Below, one piece after another: positions 28,407 to 37,804 of a DNA stretch of 64,000 nt. The notes beneath the pieces were generated by a model. It had not been told where the DNA came from, ran no database searches, and saw only the letters and a list, made by a program, of their open reading frames with translations. This DNA is from Flavobacterium limnophilum (lineage in GTDB: Bacteria > Bacteroidota > Bacteroidia > Flavobacteriales > Flavobacteriaceae). Where the stretch lies: assembly GCF_027111315.2 (NCBI RefSeq), contig NZ_CP114289.2, forward strand, positions 62,001 to 126,000, written 5' to 3'. Each line of letters opens with the position of its first letter. Positions within the stretch are counted from its first letter, which is position 1. A program made the translations under genes and the position numbers.

Positions 28407-29201
28407 ATGCAGTATTTTTTTGGATTAAAAAAAACAATCCCCTTCCTTTTTGTTCTTCTGTTGTTTTCTTGCGCTTCAAGAAAAGACAGTGTTTATTATC
28501 AAAATATTGATACCCTATCGGGTCAAGACAAACAAAATAGTTACGAAATAAAAATTCAACCCGATGATTTGTTGCTGATTATCGTGTCGGCCGACGATCC
28601 CGAAACGGCGATTCCTTTTAATTTGAGTTCCGTGAGTGTTCCATCGGCTTATAACATGATGGCTTCCAGAGGACAAGAAACCATGCAGTCTTATTTGGTG
28701 GATGCGGGCGGCTCGATTGATTTTCCGGTTTTGGGAAAACTGAAGGTGGGCGGTTTGTCGCGTACCGAAGTGATTCAATTGTTGGAGGGCAAAATATCGA
28801 AATACATCAAAAATCCGATTATCAACCTTCGCTTGATGAATTTCAAGGTGTCGGTGCAGGGGGAAGTAACGCTGCCGGGCACTTATCCGGTGTCTTCCGA
28901 TCGGGTTACCTTGATAGAAGCGCTCAGCATGGCCAAGGACTTGACGGTTTATGGCAAAAGGGACAATATTTTAATTATCAGGGAGGTAAATGGCGTCAAG
29001 TCGTACAACAGGGTCGACATCACCAAGGCCGATTTCATCAATTCTCCTTATTATTATCTGGCCCAAAATGACGTGGTGTATGTGGAGCCCAACAAAGTCC
29101 GAATCAATGGAGCTGCAGTGGGAGCGAATACGGGGGTCATCATCTCGGTTACCTCTTTAGTGATCACTTTAATTACCTTAATTGTTACCGCAAAAAACTA
29201 A
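28407..29201 (+). CDS. Polysaccharide export lipoprotein (Wza-like), module 1
   Basis: A 264-residue outer-membrane export protein. Seen: a lipoprotein signal peptide with lipobox ending LLFSC (Cys22); a Poly_export domain (about 46-140, YEIKIQPDDLLLIIVSADDP and AGGSIDFPVLGKLKVGG); one SLBB domain (about 148-220, VSVQGEVTLPGTYPV); and a C-terminal hydrophobic helix (about 238-260). It forms the outer part of a trans-envelope channel with the Wzc kinase encoded 8 bases downstream. The short single-SLBB form is usual in Bacteroidota. Confidence 0.9.
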   Translation: MQYFFGLKKTIPFLFVLLLFSCASRKDSVYYQNIDTLSGQDKQNSYEIKIQPDDLLLIIVSADDPETAIPFNLSSVSVPSAYNMMASRGQETMQSYLVDAGGSIDFPVLGKLKVGGLSRTEVIQLLEGKISKYIKNPIINLRLMNFKVSVQGEVTLPGTYPVSSDRVTLIEALSMAKDLTVYGKRDNILIIREVNGVKSYNRVDITKADFINSPYYYLAQNDVVYVEPNKVRINGAAVGANTGVIISVTSLVITLITLIVTAKN

Positions 29202-29209
29202 ACTATTCC

Positions 29210-31594
29210 ATGGATTTTTACAACAACTCCGACGACAACGAAAACGAAGATTTTAATTTAAGGGAGGCTATTGACCGCTATCTGGATCATTGGCAATGGT
29301 TTGTATTGGCTGTTTGTCTTTGCGTGACCATGGCTTATGTGTATTTGAGATATACCACGCCCCAATACCAGGCCAGTACCACTATTTTGGTCAAAGATGA
29401 AAACAAGGGAGGCATGCTTTCCGAATTGTCCGCTTTTGCCGATATGGGCTTGGGAGGAGGCATGAAGAGCAACCTGGACAATGAAATCGAAATCTTGAAG
29501 TCGCGAACCTTGGTCGAAAGAACAGTCAAAAAACTGGGATTAAATATTTCGATGACCGTAAAAGGGAATGTCGTGGATGCCGAAATATATGGGAATACTC
29601 CAATAAAAGTGCATTTTTTGAACAAGAAACCCGCTTTTTACACGGATAAAACGAGTTTGGAGTTCGTGACATTAACTCCTGACACCTTTGCCTTGACAAG
29701 CGAATCCAATGAGGAGGACACTGTGCCGGTATTGTCGAGTCCAAAAAAGGCATTTCGGTACGGGGAGATCATTTCGACTCGCAATGCCGATTTAATCATT
29801 ACAAAAGGGATTGCCCAAAAAGCTGGAATAAGCACTGATGAAAGACCCGTCACTATTATTGTCAATCCACTCGAAAATGTGGTGGCCAGCTTCCAGAAGC
29901 GCCTGAACGTGAATCCCATCAGCAAAACGAGTAGCGTGGTCGAGATTTCCATAGTCGATCCCGTAACCAAAAAAGCGGAAGCTTTCCTGGATAATTTGAT
30001 CCAAATTTACAATGAGGATGCCGCTGCCGACAAGAGTTTTATTTCGGAAAACACCTCAAAATTCGTGGCCAATCGATTGTTGTTGATCACCCAAGAGTTG
30101 GATGGCGTAGAGAAAGAGGTACAGCATTTCAAGACCTCTAACAAACTGACCGACATTGAAACTGAAGCCAAGCTTTTTATTGAAGGCTCGAGCGAGTACA
30201 ACAAGAAAAGGGTCGAGATCGAGATCCAGTTGAACATGGTGGCCTCGATGCTGGATTTTATCAGGAAAAGCACCAATTCGGATTTGTTGCCCACCAACAT
30301 GATTTCGGCCAAAGGCGAAGAAAGCGGCTTGATGGATTCCTATAACCAGTTGGTTTTGGAGCGCAACCGCATCTTGAAGTCGGCCACGACGGCGAATCCA
30401 ACGGTTGTCAAACTGGACCAACAGCTTGCTTCCTTGAAGACGAACATAGCGGAAAGTCTGCGCCGCCTGCAAGCGAATCTCAACATCCAAAAAAGGGATT
30501 TGAGAAGCCAAGAGGGAATTCTGGACAACAAGATAGGGGCTATTCCGGTTCAAGAGCGCCAGTTTCGGGTTATTGCCCGCCAACAAAAGGTAAAAGAAGA
30601 ATTGTATTTGTATTTGCTGCAAAAAAGGGAGGAAACGGCCATTTCGCTGGCTGCCACCGAGCCCAATGCCCGAGTGGTTGATGCCGCCAAGGCTTCGAAA
30701 GCACCAGTTTCGCCCAAAAAGAACATTATTTATTTGGCGGCCTTGCTATTGGGACTGCTCATTCCCTTCGGGATTTTGTACCTGATGGATTTGTTGGATA
30801 CCAAGGTGAAAAGCCGTTTTGAAATTACCAGTAAATTGAGCATTCCTTTCTTGGGAGAAATTCCAAAATCGGAATCGCCGAACGAAATCGTGGATGCAAC
30901 CAGTCGTTCCAGCACGGCCGAAGCGATGCGCATTGTCCGAATGAATCTCGACTTTATGTTGAACCAGGTTCCGGAAGGCAGGGCCAAGACCATATTGTTT
31001 ACCTCGACTATATCCGGTGAAGGAAAAACATTTTTGTCGGTCAACCTGGCCAGTATTTTTGCCCTTTCCGGCAAAAAAGTGCTTTTGATAGGAATGGATA
31101 TCCGAAATCCCAAGCTGAATGAATACATCGACCTGCCGAGCAGTGCGGGATTGACCAATTATTTGTCGACCAGTGATGCCCGGATTGGAGATTATATTTT
31201 TAAACATAAAGGTTTCGAACAATTGTACATTCTTCCCCCGGGAAGCATTCCGCCCAATCCAACGGAATTGTTGATGAACCAAAAGGTGGACGAACTTTTT
31301 GCGCAATTCAAGAAGGAATACGATTTCATCATCGTGGACACGGCTCCAGTGAGTTTGGTGTCGGACACCTTGATTATCGCCAAGCATGCCGATACTTTTG
31401 TGTATGTCGTGCGCGCCAATGTCTTGGACAAACGAATGCTGCACATACCGGAAGTATTGTACAGAGAAAAGAAATTACCGAACATGGCGTTGCTGCTTAA
31501 CGATGCGGAAACCAAGAAAGGGTATGGTTATGGCTACGGCTACGGTGTCACGGTTAAAAATGTGCCTTGGTACAAGAAGGTTTTTAATAGATAA
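29210..31594 (+). CDS. wzc: Wzc-type polysaccharide co-polymerase and tyrosine autokinase, module 1
   Basis: A 794-residue inner-membrane protein controlling chain length and export. Domain order: membrane segment 1 (about 32-50), Wzz domain, a long coiled-coil-rich periplasmic part, membrane segment 2 (about 507-525), then a cytoplasmic BY-kinase. Kinase motifs: Walker A STISGEGKTFLSVN (about residue 600), Walker A' LLIGMDIRNPKL and Walker B DFIIVDTAPVSLVSD. The end carries a tyrosine/glycine cluster (GYGYGYGYG) as the likely autophosphorylation site. A strong terminator follows the stop codon. Confidence 0.93.
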   Translation: MDFYNNSDDNENEDFNLREAIDRYLDHWQWFVLAVCLCVTMAYVYLRYTTPQYQASTTILVKDENKGGMLSELSAFADMGLGGGMKSNLDNEIEILKSRTLVERTVKKLGLNISMTVKGNVVDAEIYGNTPIKVHFLNKKPAFYTDKTSLEFVTLTPDTFALTSESNEEDTVPVLSSPKKAFRYGEIISTRNADLIITKGIAQKAGISTDERPVTIIVNPLENVVASFQKRLNVNPISKTSSVVEISIVDPVTKKAEAFLDNLIQIYNEDAAADKSFISENTSKFVANRLLLITQELDGVEKEVQHFKTSNKLTDIETEAKLFIEGSSEYNKKRVEIEIQLNMVASMLDFIRKSTNSDLLPTNMISAKGEESGLMDSYNQLVLERNRILKSATTANPTVVKLDQQLASLKTNIAESLRRLQANLNIQKRDLRSQEGILDNKIGAIPVQERQFRVIARQQKVKEELYLYLLQKREETAISLAATEPNARVVDAAKASKAPVSPKKNIIYLAALLLGLLIPFGILYLMDLLDTKVKSRFEITSKLSIPFLGEIPKSESPNEIVDATSRSSTAEAMRIVRMNLDFMLNQVPEGRAKTILFTSTISGEGKTFLSVNLASIFALSGKKVLLIGMDIRNPKLNEYIDLPSSAGLTNYLSTSDARIGDYIFKHKGFEQLYILPPGSIPPNPTELLMNQKVDELFAQFKKEYDFIIVDTAPVSLVSDTLIIAKHADTFVYVVRANVLDKRMLHIPEVLYREKKLPNMALLLNDAETKKGYGYGYGYGVTVKNVPWYKKVFNR

Positions 31595-31596
31595 AA

Positions 31597-31621
31597 AAAA
31601 GAGGCGGGAGCCTCTTTTTTT
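31597..31621 (+). terminator. Intrinsic terminator after wzc module 1
   Basis: The stem AAAAGAGGC / GCCTCTTTT has loop GGGA and runs into a T-tract, directly after the wzc stop codon. It is the clearest terminator in the window and marks the end of the first cluster. Confidence 0.88.
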
Positions 31622-32018
31622 GTTTGGCTAGTGAAGGGGTTGTGGGTTGTGGGTTGGAAGAGGGAAGAGGGAAGATGGGAGTTGGAAGAGGGGAGTTGGA
31701 AGAGGGCGACAATGAAGTTGAAAAGTAAAGGGCCGAGACGCTTAGAGCGTGACAAACAAAACTGGAAAATAGTTACCGGCACGATTTTGCAGTAATCCAA
31801 TAATTGACCCTAGTCTCCTAAAGGAGGAACAGGAAGAAGGTTTTCTGTTTTCTGTTATCGGTTGTCTGTTATCGGTTGTGGGTTGTTTTTTGATCCCTGG
31901 TCGGATTATCGGGTTGTTTGTACGAGAATAGTTAGTTTCTTTCTCCGTAATTGGGTTGTTTTTTAGTAAATATGTTGAAAAATAGTGTAATTGCCTATTT
32001 TGATGTGTGATTAATGGT
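31622..32018. repeat. 190-bp dispersed repeat, copy 3, and low-complexity words
   Basis: Holds GTTGGAAGAGG words, one copy of the 190-bp repeat (about 31695-31865, short inner form with GTCTCCTAAAGGAGGAACAGG) and GTTATCGGTTGTC words. AT-rich leader follows. No gene is present. Confidence 0.82.
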
Positions 32019-32026
32019 TAAATTTG
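32019..32026 (+). promoter_or_regulatory. Promoter -7 box TAAATTTG of the second AAA ATPase
   Basis: Exact TAnnTTTG with a possible -33 TTTG at 31999-32002 (16-base spacing). The predicted start at about 32031 lies downstream of the TTG at 32024, which rules out that longer start. Confidence 0.6.
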
Positions 32027-32044
32027 CACAATACAATATGCAAA

Positions 32045-33238
32045 ATGAATGTATTATTAGAACAGTCGGAACGCTTAACAGCTATTACCAAGCTTGATTT
32101 TAAGCGGTATTTATTTGATTTCATTCAATGGGATAGTCGTTTGATTGGTATAAAAGGCGCAAGGGGGACTGGTAAAACAACGCTTTTGCTGCAATGGATC
32201 AAAGAACAAAACCTGGCCACGGAGAAAGCGGCCTATTTTTCGTTGGATGATTTGTACTTTACGGAACATTCCCTGAAAGATACCGTTGCCCAGTTTTATA
32301 AAAATGGGGGCATTATTTTGGCCTTGGATGAAGTGCACAAATACAAAAATTGGTCAGTGGAGATTAAAAATGTGCATGATTTCTTTCCCGATTTAAAAAT
32401 TATTTTCACGGGATCTTCCATAATTGACATTTCCAAGCAAGAAGGTGATTTGAGCAGAAGAGCCTTGATGTATGAGCTGCCGGGATTGTCCTACCGAGAG
32501 TATTTGTCGATGCGGGGTATTATTGATCTCCCCATACTAAGATTGGAAGATTTGCTTTTTGACAGTAGGGCAGTTAAAAAGAATATTCCCGTCGGTTTTC
32601 GTCCATTAGAACATTTTAGCCATTACTTGAACTATGGTTATTACCCTTTTGGACTGGTTGACAGTTCTTCCGTTCACCAACGCATCAATCAATTGATACG
32701 GACTATCGTGGAAATGGACATGGCCGAACTGAAAGATTTTGATATTCGCAATGCCAAGAAGTTGTTACAGCTGGTTTACGTGATTGCGCAACAAGTCCCT
32801 TTTAAGCCCAATATAACCGGTCTGGCTGCCAAAATAGGAATTCACAGAAATTCATTGAATAATTATTTGCATTATTTGGAGCAAGCCAAAATACTATCCT
32901 TGTTGTTTTCGGCAGGCAACAGTACGGCAGTGCTGCAAAAGCCGGAAAAAATATTCCTGAACAACAGCACTTTGTTGTCGGCCCTTGCTGAACAGCAACC
33001 CAATATTGGGACGGTGCGCGAGACTTTTTTTCTTTCACAATTGCTGCCCTTGCATAAAGTGCAGTTGCCCCAAAAGGGTGATTTTTTTGTCAATGGGAAA
33101 TATACCTTTGAAGTGGGCGGTAGAGGGAAGGGACAAAAGCAACTTGAGGATATGGAAAATGCTTGGGTGGTAAAAGATGACATAGAGTTTCCAATGTTGA
33201 AAACGATACCCCTTTGGATGTTTGGGATGTTGTATTGA
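32045..33238 (+). CDS. AAA ATPase of the AAA_14/DUF4143 type, second copy
   Basis: A protein of 397 residues when started at ATG 32045, the same length as its paralogue at 5190. Walker A is at the same residues (GARGTGKTT, 38-46). Walker B is IILALDEVHK, and SRRALMYELPGLSYREYL follows. The C-terminal part ends TIPLWMFGMLY. The promoter position and the match with the paralogue both argue against the upstream TTG at 32024. It is flanked on both sides by copies of the 190-bp repeat (31695-31865 and 33337-33490). The function is unknown, and nothing links it to polysaccharide export except location. Confidence 0.85.
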   Translation: MNVLLEQSERLTAITKLDFKRYLFDFIQWDSRLIGIKGARGTGKTTLLLQWIKEQNLATEKAAYFSLDDLYFTEHSLKDTVAQFYKNGGIILALDEVHKYKNWSVEIKNVHDFFPDLKIIFTGSSIIDISKQEGDLSRRALMYELPGLSYREYLSMRGIIDLPILRLEDLLFDSRAVKKNIPVGFRPLEHFSHYLNYGYYPFGLVDSSSVHQRINQLIRTIVEMDMAELKDFDIRNAKKLLQLVYVIAQQVPFKPNITGLAAKIGIHRNSLNNYLHYLEQAKILSLLFSAGNSTAVLQKPEKIFLNNSTLLSALAEQQPNIGTVRETFFLSQLLPLHKVQLPQKGDFFVNGKYTFEVGGRGKGQKQLEDMENAWVVKDDIEFPMLKTIPLWMFGMLY

Positions 33239-33825
33239 GTTTTCGGTTGTCTGTTGGAAGAGGGGAGTTGGAAGAGGGAAGAGGGAAGAGGGAAGAGGGA
33301 AGAGGGAAGATGGAAGATGGAAGATGGGAGAGGGGAGTTGGAAGAGGGCGACAATGAAGTTGAAAAGTAAAGGGCTGAGACGCTTAGAGCGTGACAAACA
33401 AAACTGGAAAATAGTTACCGGCACGATTTTGCAGTAATCCAATAATTGACCCTAGTCTCCTAAAGGTGGAACAGGAAGAAGGTTTTCTGTTGTCGGTTGG
33501 AAGAGGGAAGAGGGGAGTTGGAAGAGGGCGACAATGAAGTTGAAAAGTAAAGGGCCGAGACGCTTAGAGCGTGACAAACAAAACTGGAAAATAGTTACCG
33601 GCACGATTTTGCAGTAATCCAATAATTGACCCTAGTCTCCTAAAGGTGGAACAGGAAGAAGGTTTTCTGTTATCGGTTATCTGTTATCTGTTATCTGTTA
33701 TCTGTTTTCGGTTGTTGTTTGACGCCCTAGCCTCTAAAGGGGAACAGGAAGGGGTTGTGGATGCCGTTATAGTGGGTAGATTGCTGCTTCGTTCCTCGTG
33801 TATTGCCTTTTTTTATTGAAAAGGG
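33239..33825. repeat. 190-bp dispersed repeat, copies 4 and 5, and low-complexity words
   Basis: A run of GGAAGAGGGAAGAG words is followed by two copies of the 190-bp repeat (about 33337-33490 and 33517-33680), both with the short inner form. GTTATCTGTTATCTG words come next, then about 100 bases of unclassified sequence up to the 153-bp array. A 71-codon reading at 33222-33437 is made of the repeat and is not a gene. Confidence 0.82.
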
Positions 33826-36115
33826 CTTCGACTGCGCTACCATTGATGTTTTTTTAGAAAAACAATATTAACCACCCCGCCCTTCGGGCACCCCTCCAAA
33901 GGAGGGGAAGTGTCGTCGCTAAAGCCTCATTTTATATGGCTTTTTTTGAAAAAAAAATCTACATCGAACAGCTAGGCTTCGACTGCGCTACCATTGATGT
34001 TTTTTTTTAGAAAAACAATATTAACCACCCCGCCCTTCGGGCACCCCTCCAAAGGAGGGGAAGTGTCGTCGCTAAAGCCTCATTTTATATGGCTTTTTTT
34101 GAAAAAAAAATCTACATCGAACAGCTAGGCTTCGACTGCGCTACCATTGATGTTTTTTTTTAGAAAAACAATATTAACCACCCCGCCCTTCGGGCACCCC
34201 TCCAAAGGAGGGGAAGTGTCGTCGCTAAAGCCTCATTTTATATGGCTTTTTTTGAAAAAAAAATCTACATCGAACAGCTAGGCTTCGACTGCGCTACCAT
34301 TGATGTTTTTTTTTAGAAAAACAATATTAACCACCCCGCCCTTCGGGCACCCCTCCAAAGGAGGGGAAGTGTCGTCGCTAAAGCCTCATTTTATATGGCT
34401 TTTTTTAAAAAAAAAAATCTACATCGAACAGCTAGGCTTCGACTGCGCTACCATTGATGTTTTTTTTTAGAAAAACAATATTAACCACCCCGCCCTTCGG
34501 GCACCCCTCCAAAGGAGGGGAAGTGTCGTCGCTAAAGCCTCATTTTATATGGCTTTTTTTGAAAAAAAAATCTACATCGAACAGCTAGGCTTCGACTGCG
34601 CTACCATTGATGTTTTTTTTTAGAAAAACAATATTAACCACCCCGCCCTTCGGGCACCCCTCCAAAGGAGGGGAAGTGTCGTCGCTAAAGCCTCATTTTA
34701 TATGGCTTTTTTTGAAAAAAAAATCTACATCGAACAGCTAGGCTTCGACTGCGCTACCATTGATGTTTTTTTTTAGAAAAACAATATTAACCACCCCGCC
34801 CTTCGGGCACCCCTCCAAAGGAGGGGAAGTGTCGTCGCTAAAGCCTCATTTTATATGGCTTTTTTTGAAAAAAAAATCTACATCGAACAGCTAGGCTTCG
34901 ACTGCGCTACCATTGATGTTTTTTTTTAGAAAAACAATATTAACCACCCCGCCCTTCGGGCACCCCTCCAAAGGAGAGGAAGTGTCGTCGCTAAAGCCTC
35001 ATTTTATATGGCTTTTTTTGAAAAAAAAATCTACATCGAACAGCTAGGCTTCGACTGCGCTACCATTGATGTTTTTTTTTAGAAAAACAATATTAACCAC
35101 CCCGCCCTTCGGGCACCCCTCCAAAGGAGGGGAAGTGTCGTCGCTAAAGCCTCATTTTATATGGCTTTTTTTGAAAAAAAAATCTACATCGAACAGCTAG
35201 GCTTCGACTGCGCTACCATTGATGTTTTTTTTTAGAAAAACAATATTAACCACCCCGCCCTTCGGGCACCCCTCCAAAGGAGGGGAAGTGTCGTCGCTAA
35301 AGCCTCATTTTATATGGCTTTTTTTGAAAAAAAAATCTACATCGAACAGCTAGGCTTCGACTGCGCTACCATTGATGTTTTTTTTTAGAAAAACAATATT
35401 AACCACCCCGCCCTTCGGGCACCCCTCCAAAGGAGGGGAAGTGTCGTCGCTAAAGCCTCATTTTATATGGCTTTTTTTGAAAAAAAAATCTACATCGAAC
35501 AGCTAGGCTTCGACTGCGCTACCATTGATGTTTTTTTTAGAAAAACAATATTAACCACCCCGCCCTTCGGGCACCCCTCCAAAGGAGGGGAAGTGTCGTC
35601 GCTAAAGCCTCATTTTATATGGCTTTTTTTGAAAAAAAAATCTACATCGAACAGCTAGGCTTCGACTGCGCTACCATTGATGTTTTTTTTTAGAAAAACA
35701 ATATTAACCACCCCGCCCTTCGGGCACCCCTCCAAAGGAGGGGAAGTGTCGTCGCTAAAGCCTCATTTTATATGGCTTTTTTTGAAAAAAAAATCTACAT
35801 CGAACAGCTAGGCTTCGACTGCGCTACCATTGATGTTTTTTTTTAGAAAAACAATATTAACCACCCCGCCCTTCGGGCACCCCTCCAAAGGAGGGGAAGT
35901 GTCGTCGCTAAAGCCTCATTTTATATGGCTTTTTTTGAAAAAAAAATCTACATCGAACAGCTAGGCTTCGACTGCGCTACCATTGATGTTTTTTTAGAAA
36001 AACAATATTAACCACCCCGCCCTTCGGGCACCCCTCCAAAGGAGGGGAAGTGTCGTCGCTAAAGCCTCATTTTATATGGCTTTTTTTGAAAAAAAAAATC
36101 TACATCGAACAGACA
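33826..36115. repeat. Tandem array of a 153-bp unit, 15 copies
   Basis: Copies are nearly identical; length differences lie in A/T runs. Each unit holds GGCTTCGACTGCGCTACC, a T-run, CACCCCGCCCTTCGGGCAC, the perfect hairpin CCCCTCC-AAA-GGAGGGG, and a terminator-like hairpin AAAGCC-(11 bases)-GGCTTT followed by T's. An A-run and ATCTACATCGAACAGCTA complete the unit. I count 15 copies of the CCCCTCC hairpin, one of which has a base change (GGAGAGG, near 34975). Readings in the array, such as 35467-35658, are not genes. The array separates the second AAA ATPase from recR. Confidence 0.92.
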
Positions 36116-36301
36116 ATTAGGTAATTTATAGGTCTAAACGGTATTAAAAGTTAAAAGCACCTGTGTTTTATAAAGCCAATTAACCAATTAACCCTTTTTT
36201 AATCAATTAACCAGTTAACCAATTAACCTTTTTTTACCGATTAACCCTTTTTTTACCGATTAAACTTTTCCTAACCGATTAAACCATTCCAACCAAATTG
36301 T
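36116..36301. repeat. Oligo repeat TTAACC/CGATTAA before recR
   Basis: About 110 bases of AATTAACCnnTTAACC and TTTTTACCGATTAA words lie between the array and recR. No gene is present. Confidence 0.75.
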
Positions 36302-36309
36302 TACCTTTG
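36302..36309 (+). promoter_or_regulatory. Promoter -7 box TACCTTTG of recR
   Basis: Exact TAnnTTTG ending five bases before the ATG at 36315. The predicted transcript start falls on or next to the start codon, so a leaderless message is likely. Confidence 0.6.
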
Positions 36310-36314
36310 CCTTT

Positions 36315-36935
36315 ATGGAATTTTCATCAAGACTATTGGAAAAGGCAGTGAACGAAATGGCGCAGTTGCCGGGTATCGGCAAACGCACCGCCTTGCGATT
36401 GGTGCTGCATTTATTGAAACAGCCCAAGGAGCAAACCGGGTTTTTGACGCAAGCGCTGACGACCATGCGGGAAGAGGTCCAGTTTTGTGCCAGTTGCCAC
36501 AATATTTCCGACTTGGCCGTTTGCGAGATTTGTTCGAATACCAAAAGAAACCACCAAATCATCTGTGTCGTGGAGGACATTCGCGACGTGATGGCCATTG
36601 AAAACACGGGGCAATTCAGGGGGATTTACCACGTTCTGGGAGGGAAGATATCGCCCATAGACGGCGTTGGCCCCAGCCAGTTGAACATCAATACGCTGGT
36701 GGAGAAAGTGAAATCGGGAGCGGCGAGCGAGATTATTTTTGCGTTGAGCTCCACTATGGAAGGGGATACGACCAATTTTTACATCTATAAACAAATACAA
36801 GATTGCGGGGTCATTACCTCTACCATCGCCCGGGGTATATCCGTGGGAGACGAACTGGAATATGCCGATGAAGTTACTTTGGGCAGGAGTATTTTGCAAA
36901 GGGTGCCTTTCGAGAATTTTTTTAAAAACAATTAA
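36315..36935 (+). CDS. recR: Recombination protein RecR
   Basis: A 206-residue DNA-binding clamp protein acting with RecF and RecO in gap repair. Seen: an N-terminal helix-hairpin-helix ([20 protein letters not shown], about 15-34); a four-cysteine zinc site (Cys58, Cys61, Cys70, Cys73 in [17 protein letters not shown]); and a Toprim domain starting [15 protein letters not shown], with the end typical of the family ([19 protein letters not shown]). Full length and intact. It is a housekeeping gene between two polysaccharide export modules, and its own promoter suggests independent expression. Confidence 0.96.
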   Translation: MEFSSRLLEKAVNEMAQLPGIGKRTALRLVLHLLKQPKEQTGFLTQALTTMREEVQFCASCHNISDLAVCEICSNTKRNHQIICVVEDIRDVMAIENTGQFRGIYHVLGGKISPIDGVGPSQLNINTLVEKVKSGAASEIIFALSSTMEGDTTNFYIYKQIQDCGVITSTIARGISVGDELEYADEVTLGRSILQRVPFENFFKNN

Positions 36936-36980
36936 TTCATTTAATGGATGGCGATATTTTTAATTTGATGAATGAAAAAC

Positions 36981-36988
36981 TATATTTG
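36981..36988 (+). promoter_or_regulatory. Promoter -7 box TATATTTG before the second export module
   Basis: Exact TAnnTTTG located 15 bases before the ATG at 37004. It lies inside the longer reading that would start at 36944 and so decides the start of the export lipoprotein. Confidence 0.6.
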
Positions 36989-37003
36989 TTGAAAAAATTG
37001 AAC

Positions 37004-37792
37004 ATGAATAAATTTTTGCGCTATATATTGGTGGGAATGAGCGTTTTTTTTGTTTCCTGTATTCCAACCAAAGACCTCATTTATCTCCAGAATAAAAGCG
37101 GAACCGAAACGACTGCTTCCATATCGGAAGTGATGTTGAAGCCTTATCGACTGCAGGTGAACGACGTTTTGAGCATTACCATTAAAGCGGACGACCCCAA
37201 ACTGACCACCATTTTTAATCCTACCAACAAAGGGGAGACGGACAACGTGGGTTCTTCCTTGTATTTTTCCGGTTACACGGTTGATGACCACGGCAATATC
37301 CGCATTCCGGTTTTGGGGGAGATTACCGCCATAGGCTATACCGTTGACGAATTAAGAATGAAAATCGAGAAACAACTTCTGGACGAGTATTTTAAAAAAG
37401 AAGCCAATATTTTCGTGATTGCCAGATTGGCGGGATTCAAATACACGATTAACGGCGAAGTAGGAAGCGTGGGAACCAAATTCTTGTTCCAAGACCACGT
37501 GAACATCATGGAGGCCATTGCCAATTCAGGAGACATTACCATAACGGGCGACAGGAAAGCGGTAACCATTATTCGTCAATCGCCCTCGGGAACCGAAATG
37601 CACGACATCGACCTTACGGACATCAACGTGATGCAATCGCCTTATTACAATTTGCAACCCAATGATTATATCTATGTAAAACCCCTCAAACAAAAAACTT
37701 GGGGGACCGGTAAAACAGGCATAGAATCCTTGAGTACCATCATTACGTTGATTTCCTTGGTAACCACTGCCATAGTGCTTTTAAATTTGTAA
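37004..37792 (+). CDS. Polysaccharide export lipoprotein (Wza-like), module 2
   Basis: A 262-residue outer-membrane lipoprotein when started at ATG 37004. This start places a normal signal peptide (MNKFLRYILVGMSVFFVSC) with lipobox cysteine 19. The upstream ATG at 36944 would bury it behind 20 extra residues and lies before the promoter. Seen: Poly_export (YRLQVNDVLSITIKADDP, DDHGNIRIPVLGEITAIG), SLBB (YTINGEVGSVGTKFLF) and a C-terminal hydrophobic helix. It is followed 12 bases later by its Wzc partner. Paralogous to the protein at 28407. Confidence 0.9.
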   Translation: MNKFLRYILVGMSVFFVSCIPTKDLIYLQNKSGTETTASISEVMLKPYRLQVNDVLSITIKADDPKLTTIFNPTNKGETDNVGSSLYFSGYTVDDHGNIRIPVLGEITAIGYTVDELRMKIEKQLLDEYFKKEANIFVIARLAGFKYTINGEVGSVGTKFLFQDHVNIMEAIANSGDITITGDRKAVTIIRQSPSGTEMHDIDLTDINVMQSPYYNLQPNDYIYVKPLKQKTWGTGKTGIESLSTIITLISLVTTAIVLLNL

Positions 37793-37804
37793 TACAAATC
37801 CGAA

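Noticed and set aside
35467..35658. 63-codon + strand reading inside the 153-bp array
   Set aside because: Open only where one copy has a shorter T-run. It is pure repeat sequence.
33826..36115. Could the 153-bp and 188-bp arrays be CRISPR arrays?
   Set aside because: Units are far too long and are repeated whole. There are no short repeats alternating with unique spacers, and no cas gene lies in the window.
31595..36115. Defence island built around the AAA ATPase at 32045
   Set aside because: No nuclease, methylase or other defence partner is adjacent. Neighbours are repeats, recR and export genes.
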